DNA of 64,000 bases from Mycolicibacterium sp. S2-37. Lineage in GTDB: Bacteria; Actinomycetota; Actinomycetes; Mycobacteriales; Mycobacteriaceae. The position numbers and the translations under genes were made by a program. The notes below the pieces were generated by a model, which saw nothing but the letters and a program-made list of their open reading frames with translations, was not told where the DNA came from and did not search any database. The stretch lies in contig NZ_JAFEVR010000004.1 in NCBI RefSeq assembly GCF_017352375.1, forward strand, positions 1,054,001 to 1,118,000. The letters run 5' to 3'. Below, in pieces: positions 45,646 to 56,283 of the stretch (positions are counted from its first letter, which is position 1; every line of letters starts with the position of its first letter).

Positions 45646-46455
45646 ATGGGCACCGCTTCGTTCGACGTCGCCGCTGATCTCGCGCTGGCGCTCTGGCTCG
45701 CCGACCACGCCGACGCGCTGACGGCCGGCCGCTTCGGCGCGCTGGATCTGCGGGTGGACACCAAGCCCGACCTGACGCCGGTGTCCGATGCCGACCGTTC
45801 GGCGGAGACGGCGATGCGCGATCTGCTCGCCCGGGAACGGCCCGACGATCTCGTGCTCGGCGAAGAGTTCGGCGGCACAGCCGCTTTCAGCGGCCGGCAG
45901 TGGGTGATCGACCCCATCGACGGCACCAAGAACTTCGTGCGGGGCGTGCCGGTGTGGGCGACGCTGATCGCGCTGCTGCACGACGGGGTGCCGGTGGTCG
46001 GCGTCGTCAGCGCCCCGGCGCTACGCCGGCGCTGGTGGGCGGGCGCGGGTCAGGGCGCCTTCGCCGTCGTCTCGGGTGAGTCGCCCCGACGTCTGGCGGT
46101 GTCGTCGGTGCCCGATCTGGAATCGGCGAGCCTGTCGTTCTCGAGCCTGTCTGGCTGGGCGAAACGCGGCGTGCGTGATCGCTTCATCGAGCTGACCGAC
46201 GCGGTGTGGCGGGTGCGCGGATTCGGCGACTTCTTCTCGTACTGCCTGCTGGCCGAAGGAGCGGTGGACATCGCCGCCGAACCCGAGGTGTCGCTGTGGG
46301 ATCTGGCCGCGCTGGACATCCTGGTACGCGAAGCCGGCGGTGTGTTCACCAACGTCGACGGGGTCGCCGGTCCGCACGGCGGGAGCGTGGTGGCATCCAA
46401 CGGGCTGTTGCACGACGCCGTTCTCGAGCGTCTGTCCGCACCCGGAACCGTGTGA
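45646..46455 (+). CDS. hisN: histidinol-phosphatase (inositol-monophosphatase fold)
   Basis: A 269-residue Mg2+-dependent phosphatase. Motifs of the IMPase superfamily: [27 protein letters not shown] and [19 protein letters not shown]. In actinobacteria this subgroup (Rv3137) performs the histidinol-phosphate dephosphorylation of histidine synthesis. The ATG at 45646 has no ribosome site; TAGGAC ends 7 nt before it, suggesting leaderless translation. Its neighbour fadE24 downstream is the same as in M. tuberculosis. Confidence 0.9.
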   Translation: MGTASFDVAADLALALWLADHADALTAGRFGALDLRVDTKPDLTPVSDADRSAETAMRDLLARERPDDLVLGEEFGGTAAFSGRQWVIDPIDGTKNFVRGVPVWATLIALLHDGVPVVGVVSAPALRRRWWAGAGQGAFAVVSGESPRRLAVSSVPDLESASLSFSSLSGWAKRGVRDRFIELTDAVWRVRGFGDFFSYCLLAEGAVDIAAEPEVSLWDLAALDILVREAGGVFTNVDGVAGPHGGSVVASNGLLHDAVLERLSAPGTV

Positions 46456-46478
46456 GGCTCGCAACACGACGCCTCGAC

Positions 46479-46494
46479 CTTACTCAGGAGTAAG
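46479..46494. promoter_or_regulatory. palindromic operator upstream of fadE24
   Basis: CTTACTC-AG-GAGTAAG is a perfect 7+2+7 inverted repeat 45 bp before the fadE24 ATG. The possible -10 element TAAGAT (46491-46496) overlaps its right arm, so a repressor bound here would block RNA polymerase. It does not match the KstR, KstR2 or IdeR consensus. Confidence 0.6.
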
Positions 46495-46538
46495 ATACGG
46501 TCAGAGTCATCGCCCCCTACCCACGTGAGGCTGCTGAC

Positions 46539-47948
46539 ATGACCGAGACCCTGCCGTCCAAGAACGGAAAAGACACCCGGGCCAGGCGCGCCGACCGGGA
46601 GAGCGCCGTGGGCCTGCAGCGGCACCGGCGCACCGCGACCGACGTGGGGTTGGCGCTGCTCACCCCACTGGTCGGCCAGGAGTTCCTCGACCGGTACAAC
46701 CTGCGGGATCCGCTCAACCGGGGCCTGAAGTACGGCGTCAAGCAGGTATTCGCCGCCGCAGGCGCGTCGAGCCGGCAGTTCAAGCGGATCCAGGGCGTGG
46801 GCAGGCCTCCGACCCGGCTGAAGACCAGCGGTGCGGACTATTTCGATCTGACGCCCGACGACGACCAGAAAATGATCGTCGAGACGATCGCCGAGTTCGC
46901 CGAAGAGGTGCTCCGGCCGGCCGCGCGCGCCGCCGATGACGCCGCGACCTATCCCCCGGACCTGATCGCCAAGGCCGCCGAACTCGGTATCACCGCCATC
47001 AACATCCCCGAGGATTTCGACGGCATCGCCGAGCACCGCTCGACGGTGACCAACGCGCTGGTCGCCGAAGCACTCGCCTACGGCGATATGGGGCTCGCCC
47101 TGCCGATCCTGGCGCCCGGCGGCGTCGCCGCCGCCCTCACCCACTGGGGCAGCGCCGACCAGCAGGCCACCTATCTGCGTGAGTTCGCCGGCGACAACGT
47201 CCCGCAGGCCTGTGTGGCGATCGCCGAACCACATCCGCTGTTCGACCCGACGGCCCTGCAGACAACCGCGGTGCGCACCCCTGGCGGTTACCGGCTCACC
47301 GGCGTCAAATCGCTCGTCCCCGCCGCCGCCGAGGCCGAACTGTTCATCGTCGGCGCCAGGCTGAACGGAAGACCGGCCCTGTTCATCGTCGAATCCGCCA
47401 CCGAGGGCGTCAGCATCCAGGCGGACCCGAGCATGGGAGTGCGTGGCGCCGCGATCGGCCGGGTGGAGCTCAACAACGTCGCGGTCCCGCTGCACAACCG
47501 GCTCGGCGAGGACGGGGCCTCGGAGGCGGACTTCGCCCAGGATTACTCCGAGGCGATCGCGCTGGCGAGGCTGGGTTGGGCCGCACTGGCCGTGGGCACC
47601 TCGCACGCCGTGCTCGACTATGTCGTGCCCTACGTCGGGGAACGGGAGGCGTTCGGCGAGCCGATCGCGCACCGGCAGTCGGTGGCCTTCATGTGCGCCA
47701 ACATCGCCATCGAGCTCGACGGGTTACGCCTGATCACCTGGCGGGGGGCCGCTCGCGCCGAGCAGGGTCTGCCCTTCGCCCGCGAGGCCGCGCTGGCCAA
47801 GCGCCTCGGCAGCGACAAGGGTATGCAGATCGGCCTCGACGGCGTTCAGCTGCTCGGGGGCCACGGATTCACCAAGGAGCACCCCGTCGAGCGCTGGTAC
47901 CGCGATCTGCGTGCCATCGGCGTCGCCGAAGGCGTCGTCGTCATTTGA
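46539..47948 (+). CDS. fadE24: acyl-CoA dehydrogenase FadE24
   Basis: A 469-residue acyl-CoA dehydrogenase with a family-specific N-terminal extension of about 100 residues (RHRRTATDVGLALLTPLVGQ, GVKQVFAAAGASSRQFKRIQ) before the usual domain, which includes QACVAIAEPHPLFDPT and LLGGHGFTKEHPVERWYRDL. It corresponds to Rv3139, an isoniazid-inducible gene of fatty acid oxidation, and the first gene of a fadE24-fadE23 pair. A palindromic operator lies upstream. The C-terminal catalytic loop reads AIGVAEGVVVI, shorter than in ordinary FadE proteins. Confidence 0.93.
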   Translation: MTETLPSKNGKDTRARRADRESAVGLQRHRRTATDVGLALLTPLVGQEFLDRYNLRDPLNRGLKYGVKQVFAAAGASSRQFKRIQGVGRPPTRLKTSGADYFDLTPDDDQKMIVETIAEFAEEVLRPAARAADDAATYPPDLIAKAAELGITAINIPEDFDGIAEHRSTVTNALVAEALAYGDMGLALPILAPGGVAAALTHWGSADQQATYLREFAGDNVPQACVAIAEPHPLFDPTALQTTAVRTPGGYRLTGVKSLVPAAAEAELFIVGARLNGRPALFIVESATEGVSIQADPSMGVRGAAIGRVELNNVAVPLHNRLGEDGASEADFAQDYSEAIALARLGWAALAVGTSHAVLDYVVPYVGEREAFGEPIAHRQSVAFMCANIAIELDGLRLITWRGAARAEQGLPFAREAALAKRLGSDKGMQIGLDGVQLLGGHGFTKEHPVERWYRDLRAIGVAEGVVVI

Positions 47949-47990
47949 GCCGAGACCGAGCCCGAACCGAACCGGAACGGAAATCCTGAC

Positions 47991-49202
47991 ATGGCAATCA
48001 ATCTCGAAATGCCGCGCAAGCTGCAGGCCGTCATCGAGAAGGGACATCAGGGCGCCGCCGAGATGCTGCGGCCGATATCCCGCAAGTACGACAAGGCCGA
48101 ACACGCCTATCCCGCCGAACTCGACACCCTCGCCAGCCTCTTCGAGGGCATCTCCGCGGCCAAGACGATCTCGTTCGCCGGCGCCGAGGCGTTCCGCGAC
48201 GACGAGGACGGCCCCAAGGGAAACATCAACGGCGCCAACATGTCGGCGTTGCTCAACGCGCTGGAGATCAGCTGGGGCGATGTCGCGCTGCTGCTGTCCG
48301 TGCCCTACCAGGGGCTCGGAAACGCCGCGATCTCCGGGGTGGCCACCGACGAGCAGCTCGAACGCCTCGGCAAGGTGTGGGCGGCGATGGCGATCACCGA
48401 ACCCGGCTTCGGGTCGGATTCCGCCGCGGTGTCCACGACCGCCAAACTCGACGGCGACGAATACGTCATCAACGGCGAGAAGATCTATGTCACCGCAGGT
48501 TCGCGCGCCAGTCACATCGTCGTGTGGGCGACCCTGGACAAGTCGCTGGGCCGCGCCGCGATCAAGTCGTTCATCGTGCCGCGCGAACATCCGGGCGTCA
48601 TCGTCGAACGCCTCGAACACAAGCTCGGGATCAAGGCCTCCGACACCGCCGCGATCCGGTTCGACAACGTCCGCATCCCGAAGGACAACCTGCTCGGCGA
48701 TCCGGAGATCCACGTCGAGAAGGGTTTCGCGGGGGTCATGGAGACCTTCGACAACACCAGGCCGATCGTGGCGGCGATGGCGGTCGGCGTGGCCCGGGCT
48801 GCGCTGGAGGATCTCCGCAAGATCCTCACCGATGCCGGAGTCGAGATCTCCTACGACAAACCCGCGCACGCCCAGAGTGCGGCAGCCGCGGAGTTCCTGC
48901 GTATGGAGGCCGACTGGGAGGCCGGTTATCTGCTGACGGTCCGCTCGGCGTGGCAGGCCGACAATGCGATTCCGAACTCCAAGGAAGCGTCGATGGCCAA
49001 GGCGAAGTCGGCCCGGGTGGCCAGCGACATCACCTTGAAGGCCGTCGAATTGGCAGGCACGGCAGGTTATTCCGAGCACACTCTGCTCGAGAAGTGGGCC
49101 CGCGACAGCAAGATCCTCGACATCTTCGAGGGCACGCAGCAGATTCAGCAGCTGGTGGTCGCCCGGCGCCTGCTGGGCCTCACCTCCGCCGAGCTGAAGT
49201 AG
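47991..49202 (+). CDS. fadE23: acyl-CoA dehydrogenase FadE23
   Basis: A 403-residue acyl-CoA dehydrogenase: MAINLEMPRKLQAVIEKGHQ, AMAITEPGFGSDSAAVSTTA, VINGEKIYVTAGSRASHIVV and the end ARDSKILDIFEGTQQIQQLV, in which the catalytic Glu of the IYEGTxQIQ motif is retained. It is the partner of fadE24 (42-bp gap), equivalent to Rv3140, and the two probably form one heteromeric enzyme. The substrate is not known. Confidence 0.93.
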   Translation: MAINLEMPRKLQAVIEKGHQGAAEMLRPISRKYDKAEHAYPAELDTLASLFEGISAAKTISFAGAEAFRDDEDGPKGNINGANMSALLNALEISWGDVALLLSVPYQGLGNAAISGVATDEQLERLGKVWAAMAITEPGFGSDSAAVSTTAKLDGDEYVINGEKIYVTAGSRASHIVVWATLDKSLGRAAIKSFIVPREHPGVIVERLEHKLGIKASDTAAIRFDNVRIPKDNLLGDPEIHVEKGFAGVMETFDNTRPIVAAMAVGVARAALEDLRKILTDAGVEISYDKPAHAQSAAAAEFLRMEADWEAGYLLTVRSAWQADNAIPNSKEASMAKAKSARVASDITLKAVELAGTAGYSEHTLLEKWARDSKILDIFEGTQQIQQLVVARRLLGLTSAELK

Positions 49203-49208
49203 CCGGGG

Positions 49209-50207
49209 TCAGAAACCGCCCTGCACCGCGACGCGGGTGCGGCCGGTGACCCCGCCGCCGATGATTTTGCCCAGCGTCTTCGGTGCGTCGAGCACCGTCA
49301 CGTCTCGGGTGATGTCTCCGAGGTGGGCCGGCTTGAGATCGGCCGCGATCGACGCCCACAGTTCGCGGCGACGTTCGATCGGCAGTTGCACGGAGTCGAT
49401 TCCGGCCATCGTCACACCTCGCAGAATGAACGGCAGCACCGTGGTGGCCAGCTGCGGCGAGCGGGCCAGACCCGAGATCGCCGCGACGCCGCCGTAATTC
49501 ATCGTGCTCAGCGCATAAGCAAGGGTGTCGCCACCGACGCTGTCCACGACGGCCGCCCATTTCGAGCTGCCCAGCGGGCGGAGCTTCTCGTCCTCGGCAG
49601 GCAGCCGACCGATCACCTGGTAAGCGCCGATGGCCATGAGGTAGTCGTGCGCTTCGGTCTTACCCGTCGAGGCGATGACCTCGTAGCCGAGGCCGGCGAG
49701 CAGATCGACGCTGATGCTGCCGACGCCGCCGGTTGCACCGGTGACCAGGACCGGACCGTCCTGGGGCCGGATGCCGTTGGCCCGGATCGCGTCGACACTC
49801 ATCGCGGCGGTGAACCCGGCCGTGCCGATCGCCGCCGCCTCGGCGGTCGTCAGGTCGTCGAGCTTGACCAGGTATTCCGGCGGGAACCGTGCCCGGTCGG
49901 CGTATCCCCCGTGGCGGCCGGTGCCGATGTCGTAGCCGTGGGCGACGACCCGGTCACCCTCGGCGAAGTCGGCCGACGAGCTGGTCACCACGGTGCCGGC
50001 CGCGTCGATGCCGGGGATCAACGGATATGACCGGGCCACACCACCTTTCGGTGTGACGGCCAGCGCGTCCTTGTAGTTGATGCCGGAGTACTCCACGGCG
50101 ATGGTGACGTCACCTTCGGGCAGGAAGGTCTCGTCGACCACCTCGGGGTTCAGGGTGATCGAGCCTTCGGAGTCCTGGTGTGCCACGAGTGCGTTGACGG
50201 AGGTCAT
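49209..50207 (-). CDS. MDR-superfamily oxidoreductase, acrylyl-CoA reductase (YhdH/AcuI) type
   Basis: A 332-residue zinc-free medium-chain reductase using NADPH: FLPEGDVTIAVEYSGINYKD and PLIPGIDAAGTVVTS in the catalytic domain and VLVTGATGGVGSISVDLLAG in the Rossmann domain. The YhdH/AcuI subgroup reduces acrylyl-CoA to propionyl-CoA or related short enoyl-CoAs. Start is the ATG at 50207: TACGAT ends 7 nt upstream (leaderless); an in-frame ATG at 50216 is possible. It converges with fadE23 (6 bp gap). Confidence 0.88.
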   Translation of the reverse strand: MTSVNALVAHQDSEGSITLNPEVVDETFLPEGDVTIAVEYSGINYKDALAVTPKGGVARSYPLIPGIDAAGTVVTSSSADFAEGDRVVAHGYDIGTGRHGGYADRARFPPEYLVKLDDLTTAEAAAIGTAGFTAAMSVDAIRANGIRPQDGPVLVTGATGGVGSISVDLLAGLGYEVIASTGKTEAHDYLMAIGAYQVIGRLPAEDEKLRPLGSSKWAAVVDSVGGDTLAYALSTMNYGGVAAISGLARSPQLATTVLPFILRGVTMAGIDSVQLPIERRRELWASIAADLKPAHLGDITRDVTVLDAPKTLGKIIGGGVTGRTRVAVQGGF

Positions 50208-50229
50208 GAACGCCATCGTAGAGACGCGA

Positions 50230-50263
50230 AACCCCCGCGACGCCACATCGGCGTGCGGGGGTT
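50230..50263 (-). terminator. hairpin downstream of the antigen 85 gene
   Basis: AACCCCCGC-g-ACGCC / GGCGT-GCGGGGGTT folds with a 5-nt loop and one bulged base; only TTT follows on the reverse strand. Position 20 bp past the antigen 85 stop suggests a terminator. Confidence 0.55.
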
Positions 50264-50283
50264 CCGCGATGGAACGGATCGAC

Positions 50284-51775
<1,492 letters not shown>

Positions 51776-51874
51776 ACGATGCGCGCGGCGAGGCCTTGTG
51801 CCCGCCCTGAGTTGAAAGTAACGTCAGTTTTAGTTCCGCTGCCCGTATCCGCCGCTCGTCGTCTGGAGACTCCG

Positions 51875-52993
51875 ATGGAATCATTCGTTCACCTGCGCAA
51901 AGGGAAGATGCCACGGCGGCCGCACGCCGATCTGAATGGTCAGAAAGACGACGAACTGGGTCGCGGCGGATTCACCGGCCGGACAGCCAACATGTACCGA
52001 CGCAACGACCCCACGGCCTTCCGCAGCGCCGGGCCGATGCGTCCCCTCGACGTACTCGGCGATCAGCTCAAACCCTCCGACGCGACCGACGCCCACGGCG
52101 CGCCGCTGCTGATGTTCTCCAACCCCGACTGTCAGGTGCTGCTGTCCCGGCGCACCGAAGAGATGCCGTTCTTCGCGCGCTACATCGACGGCGACCTGCT
52201 GTCGTTCGCGCACAAGGGTTCGGGTCTCCTCGAGACCGAGTTCGGGCCGCTGCGCTACCGCGAGGGTGACTGGATCTACATCCCGAAGGCGTGCACGTGG
52301 CGCCAGATTCCGGACACCGAGTCCACCTGGCTGATGATCCAGGCCACCGACGAGTTCCGGGTCCCGCCGCCCGCTGCACTCGGCAGGCATTTCCCGTTCG
52401 ACCCGTCCCAGGCCGTCATCCCCGACCCGGAGCCGATCGACGACGGCGCGGGCCCGCAGGTCGGAGGCGAGTACGAGGTGCGGCTGTACCACGCCCCGGT
52501 CGACGGTGCCGGCACGACGTCGCTGTTCTATCAGCACCATCCGCTCGACGTCGAGGGATGGCGCGGTGACAACTTCCCGTTCACCTTCAACATCGCCGAC
52601 TATCACGTCATCACCTCCGACAGCGTGCACCTGCCGCCGACGGTGCATCTGTTCATGCAGGCCACCGGTGTCTACGTGATGAACTTCCTCCCCAAGCCGG
52701 CCGAGGGCGTGCCCGGCACCGAGCGCACTCCCTGGTATCACCGCAACGTCGACTACGACGAGATCGCCTTCTTCCACGGCGGCTCGCTGTACGGCATCCC
52801 GATGCCGCCGGGCCTGATCTCCCATGCGCCGCAGGGCGTGCACCACGGTGCGCCGGAGAAGGCGCGGGAACGGGCCCGGCGCAAATTCGACGAGCACACC
52901 CGGGTGGACTGGCAGGTGATCGCCGTCGACACCCGCAGGCGATTGATCCCGTCGCCGGAGATCCTGGCCAACGACCTGGGGCAGCACAGCTGA
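51875..52993 (+). CDS. homogentisate 1,2-dioxygenase-like protein
   Basis: A 372-residue bicupin Fe2+ enzyme: MESFVHLRKGKMPRRPHADL, RNDPTAFRSAGPMRPLDVLG, FARYIDGDLLSFAHKGSGLL, FGPLRYREGDWIYIPKACTW, and at the C-terminus PWYHRNVDYDEIAFFHGG with ISHAPQGVHHGAPEKA. It matches the compact actinobacterial form of homogentisate dioxygenase (opening the ring of homogentisate in tyrosine/phenylalanine catabolism), shorter than the 430-445-residue enzyme of proteobacteria and animals. GGAG precedes the ATG at 51875. It leads a run of overlapping genes; no maleylacetoacetate isomerase is in the window. Confidence 0.8.
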   Translation: MESFVHLRKGKMPRRPHADLNGQKDDELGRGGFTGRTANMYRRNDPTAFRSAGPMRPLDVLGDQLKPSDATDAHGAPLLMFSNPDCQVLLSRRTEEMPFFARYIDGDLLSFAHKGSGLLETEFGPLRYREGDWIYIPKACTWRQIPDTESTWLMIQATDEFRVPPPAALGRHFPFDPSQAVIPDPEPIDDGAGPQVGGEYEVRLYHAPVDGAGTTSLFYQHHPLDVEGWRGDNFPFTFNIADYHVITSDSVHLPPTVHLFMQATGVYVMNFLPKPAEGVPGTERTPWYHRNVDYDEIAFFHGGSLYGIPMPPGLISHAPQGVHHGAPEKARERARRKFDEHTRVDWQVIAVDTRRRLIPSPEILANDLGQHS

Positions 52994-54183
52994 TGACGAC
53001 CGCCGTGCGCTACGACTACGACCGGATCCCCTACCTCGTCGCCTACCAGAACACCTCGGGCGTGCGCGACGTCTACGGCGGCGTCGCCGAACTGGTGGTG
53101 CTCGAAAGCCACCTGCTCAAACCCCGCGACAAGCCGTCGGACACCGTGCTGGTCTTCATGCACCCCATCGGCGGTGGCGCCTACCTGCCGATGATGAACG
53201 CATTGGCCAAGGCCGGCCACCACGTCATCTACTGCAACAGCAGGTTTCGCGGCACCGACTCAGCCCTGCTGATGGAGAAGGTGGTCGAAGATCTCGGCGA
53301 GGCGATCAAGGACGCCAAGAACAGGTTGGGCTACCAGAAGGTGGTGTTGGCCGGCTGGAGCGGCGGAGGCTCGCTGTCGGTGTTCTACCAACAGCAGGCC
53401 CAGCATCCGACGGTGACCGCGAGCCCGTCCGGTGACGGTCCTGACCTGACGAAGCTCGGCCTGATCCCGGCCGACGGCATCATGTTGCTGGCCGCCCACA
53501 TCAGCCGCCACGGCACGCTGACCGAATGGCTCGACGCGTCGATCCTCGACGAAGCCGACCCCACCCGGCGGGATCCCGAACTGGACCTCTACAACCCCGA
53601 CAACCCGAACCAGCCGCCCTACTCGCCGGAGTTCCTCGAGCGCTACCGGGCCGCCCAGATCGCGCGAAACCGGCGGATCACCGCCTGGGTCAAGGACAAA
53701 CTCGCCGCCCTCGAGGCCGCCGGCCGGCCCGATGACGAGTTCGCCTTCGTCGTACACGGCACCATGGCCGATCCGCGCTGGCTCGATCCCACCGTCGACT
53801 CGAACGAGCGGGCCGCCGGCACCTGCTACCTCGGCGACCCGGCGGTGGTGAACAACAGCGCGGTGGGCCTCGCCCGGTTCTGCACCTTGCGCAGCTGGCT
53901 GTCGCAATGGAGTTACGACGACGCCAACGGCGATGCGGTCAAGGCCGGACCGGACATCGCGGTGCCCGCGCTGGTGATCGGCAACCTGGCCGACGACGCC
54001 TGTACACCGAGCCACACCCGCCGGCTGTTCGAGGCGATCGGGCATCCTGACAAGGAAATGTACGAGATCTCCGGCGCCAACCACTACTACTCCGGACCCG
54101 ACCAGCGCGAGACGCTGCGGGAAGCCGTCGGTATCTGCACGGAGTGGCTGCACCGGCACGGATTCGGTTCGGAGGCCGGATGA
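52993..54183 (+). CDS. alpha/beta hydrolase
   Basis: A 396-residue alpha/beta hydrolase. The nucleophile elbow is AGWSGGGSLSVFY (GxSxG) and the C-terminal ISGANHYYSGPDQRETLREA carries a probable catalytic His; VFMHPIGGGAYLPMMNALAK near the N-terminus forms the oxyanion turn. It resembles putative esterases or C-C hydrolases in aromatic and steroid pathways; the substrate is not known. Its ATG overlaps the stop of the dioxygenase gene (TGATG) and its stop overlaps the next start (ATGA), so all three are coupled. Confidence 0.82.
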   Translation: MTTAVRYDYDRIPYLVAYQNTSGVRDVYGGVAELVVLESHLLKPRDKPSDTVLVFMHPIGGGAYLPMMNALAKAGHHVIYCNSRFRGTDSALLMEKVVEDLGEAIKDAKNRLGYQKVVLAGWSGGGSLSVFYQQQAQHPTVTASPSGDGPDLTKLGLIPADGIMLLAAHISRHGTLTEWLDASILDEADPTRRDPELDLYNPDNPNQPPYSPEFLERYRAAQIARNRRITAWVKDKLAALEAAGRPDDEFAFVVHGTMADPRWLDPTVDSNERAAGTCYLGDPAVVNNSAVGLARFCTLRSWLSQWSYDDANGDAVKAGPDIAVPALVIGNLADDACTPSHTRRLFEAIGHPDKEMYEISGANHYYSGPDQRETLREAVGICTEWLHRHGFGSEAG

Positions 54184-55379
54184 CCGGCGCGCTCGACGGC
54201 ATCCGCGTCGTCGAACTAGGCACGCTCATCTCGGGCCCGTTCGCCGGACGGCTCCTCGGCGACATGGGCGCCGAGGTACTCAAGATCGAACTACCCACCG
54301 CTCCGGATCCGCTCCGCACCTGGGGACAGGCCGAACTGGACGGACACCACTTCTTCTGGACGGTGCACGCCCGCAACAAGAAGGCCATCACCCTCGACCT
54401 GCGCACACCACGCGGCCGCGACCTCTTCCTCGAACTCGTCGAGCAGACCGACGTCATCGTGGAGAACTTCCGGCCCGGCACGCTCGAGAAGTGGGATCTC
54501 GGCTACGACGTGCTGCGCGAACGCAACCGGGGCGTCATCCTGGTGCGGGTGTCCGGCTACGGTCAGACCGGTCCGGACGCGCATCGTGCCGGGTATGCCT
54601 CCGTCGCCGAGGCGGCCAGCGGTCTGCGGCACCTCAACGGATTCCCCGGTGGCCCGCCGCCGCGCCTCGCGCTGTCGCTCGGCGACAGCCTGGCCGGCAT
54701 GTTCGCCGCCCAGGGCGCACTCGCGGCACTGTATCGGCGCACCGTCACCGGCGAAGGTCAGATCGTCGACACCGCACTGACGGAATCCTGCCTCGCCGTT
54801 CAGGAATCGACGATTCCCGACTACGACGTGGGCGGGGTGGTGCGCGGCCCGTCGGGCACGCGGCTGGAGGGCATCGCGCCCTCGAACATCTACCAGTGCG
54901 CCGACGGCACCTGGGTCGTGATCGCCGCCAACCAGGACACCGTGTTCCGGCGGCTGTGCGCGGCGATGGGCCGGCCGGAGCTGGCGACCGACGACCGGTT
55001 CGCCACCCACGTCGCCCGCGGCCGCAATCAGGACGAGCTCGACGCGATCATCGGCGCGTGGGCCGCCGAACGGGCGCCAGGCGACATCATCGAGACACTT
55101 TCCGCGGCCGGAGTCATCTCCGGGCCGATCAACACCGTCGCCGAAGTCGTCGAGGACCCACAGTTGCGGGCGCGCGGGATGATCGCCGAACACTTCGACG
55201 AGCGAGTCGAGCGGGTTGTGCTCGGACCGGGCGTCGTACCGGTGCTGTCCGAGTCGCCCGGCGGCATCCGCAGCGCCGGAGCGGCGCGGCCCGGTCAGCA
55301 CAACGAGGACGTCTACGTCCAGCTGTTGGGCAAGTCCGCTGCAGAGCTCGAGGAACTGCGCGCCGAGGGAGTGATATGA
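54180..55379 (+). CDS. CaiB/BaiF-family (class III) CoA-transferase
   Basis: A 399-residue formyl-CoA-transferase-fold enzyme, forming an interlocked dimer: ALDGIRVVELGTLISGPFAG, RLLGDMGAEVLKIELP, NKKAITLDLRTPRGRDLFLE, DVIVENFRPGTLEKWDLGYD and LALSLGDSLAGMFAAQGALA, whose Asp is the expected catalytic residue. It moves CoA between carboxylic acids, activating the substrate of this pathway. The gene overlaps both neighbours by ATGA. Next to an HMG-CoA-lyase-like gene, a succinyl-CoA-dependent activation of a 3-hydroxy-3-methylglutarate-type dicarboxylate is plausible. Confidence 0.9.
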   Translation: MTGALDGIRVVELGTLISGPFAGRLLGDMGAEVLKIELPTAPDPLRTWGQAELDGHHFFWTVHARNKKAITLDLRTPRGRDLFLELVEQTDVIVENFRPGTLEKWDLGYDVLRERNRGVILVRVSGYGQTGPDAHRAGYASVAEAASGLRHLNGFPGGPPPRLALSLGDSLAGMFAAQGALAALYRRTVTGEGQIVDTALTESCLAVQESTIPDYDVGGVVRGPSGTRLEGIAPSNIYQCADGTWVVIAANQDTVFRRLCAAMGRPELATDDRFATHVARGRNQDELDAIIGAWAAERAPGDIIETLSAAGVISGPINTVAEVVEDPQLRARGMIAEHFDERVERVVLGPGVVPVLSESPGGIRSAGAARPGQHNEDVYVQLLGKSAAELEELRAEGVI

Positions 55380-56281
55380 GCGATCTGCCGTCAAAGGTGG
55401 ACATCCGCGAGGTCTCGTTGCGCGACGGACTGCAGATCGAGGACCCGATCCCGCTCTCGGCGAAGCTGACGCTGCTCGAAGCGGTGGTGGCGACCGGCGT
55501 CCGCGAGGTCGAGGCCACCGCATTCGTGTCGCCGTCGAAGGTGCCCGCACTGGCCGACGCCGCCGAGCTCGCCGCCGAACTGCGACGCTTCGACCACGTC
55601 GAGTTCTCCGCGCTGGTCGCCAGCCCGAACGGGGCGAAACGGGCGATCGCCGCCGGTCTGCGCTCCATCGAATACGTGATCTCCGCCGCCGACGGGCACA
55701 GCCGCGCCAACGTCGGCCGCGACAGCGCCGCAGCGACCGCCCAGACCCGCGACATCGCGGCCATCGCCCACGACGGCGGCGCCACCGTCGAGGTCATCGT
55801 CGCCACCGCGTGGGATTGTCCGTTCGACGGTCCGACACCCCCACAGCGGGTGCTCGACATCGTCGACGCCGCCGTCGGATTCGGCGTCGACCGGCTCGCG
55901 ATCGCCGACACCATCGGCACGGCGACCCCGAAACGGGTGAGCGACCTCGTCGCGCTGGTCCGTCCCCGCATCGGCGAGCTGCCACTCGGGGCGCACTTCC
56001 ACAACACCCGCGGCGCCGGCCTGGCGAGCGCCTTCGCCGCGGTGAGCAGCGGCGTGACCCGGCTCGACGCGTCGGTGGGCGGGCTCGGCGGCTGCCCGTT
56101 CGCTCCCGGCGCGAGCGGCAACATCGCCACCGAAGACCTGGTGTACCTGCTGCGCGACAGCGGGATCGACACCGACGTCGATCTCCAGGCCGCGATCGCC
56201 GCGGCGGGGGTGGCACGCGACGTCGTCGGGCACGATCTGCCGAGCGCGCTGCTGCGCGCCGGTGACCGGATCACCGGCTGA
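55376..56281 (+). CDS. hydroxymethylglutaryl-CoA lyase-like enzyme
   Basis: A 301-residue TIM-barrel lyase of the HMGL/DRE family: VDIREVSLRDGLQIEDPIPL (metal ligand Asp and the RDG motif), VEATAFVSPSKVPALADA, FHNTRGAGLASAFAAVSSGV and the signature SVGGLGGCPFAPGASGN with the catalytic Cys. HMG-CoA lyases split 3-hydroxy-3-methylglutaryl-CoA into acetyl-CoA and acetoacetate, a step of leucine breakdown, and relatives cleave other 3-hydroxyacyl-CoAs. The gene overlaps the CoA-transferase by ATGA; 2 bp separate it from the TetR gene. Confidence 0.92.
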   Translation: MSDLPSKVDIREVSLRDGLQIEDPIPLSAKLTLLEAVVATGVREVEATAFVSPSKVPALADAAELAAELRRFDHVEFSALVASPNGAKRAIAAGLRSIEYVISAADGHSRANVGRDSAAATAQTRDIAAIAHDGGATVEVIVATAWDCPFDGPTPPQRVLDIVDAAVGFGVDRLAIADTIGTATPKRVSDLVALVRPRIGELPLGAHFHNTRGAGLASAFAAVSSGVTRLDASVGGLGGCPFAPGASGNIATEDLVYLLRDSGIDTDVDLQAAIAAAGVARDVVGHDLPSALLRAGDRITG

Positions 56282-56283
56282 TC

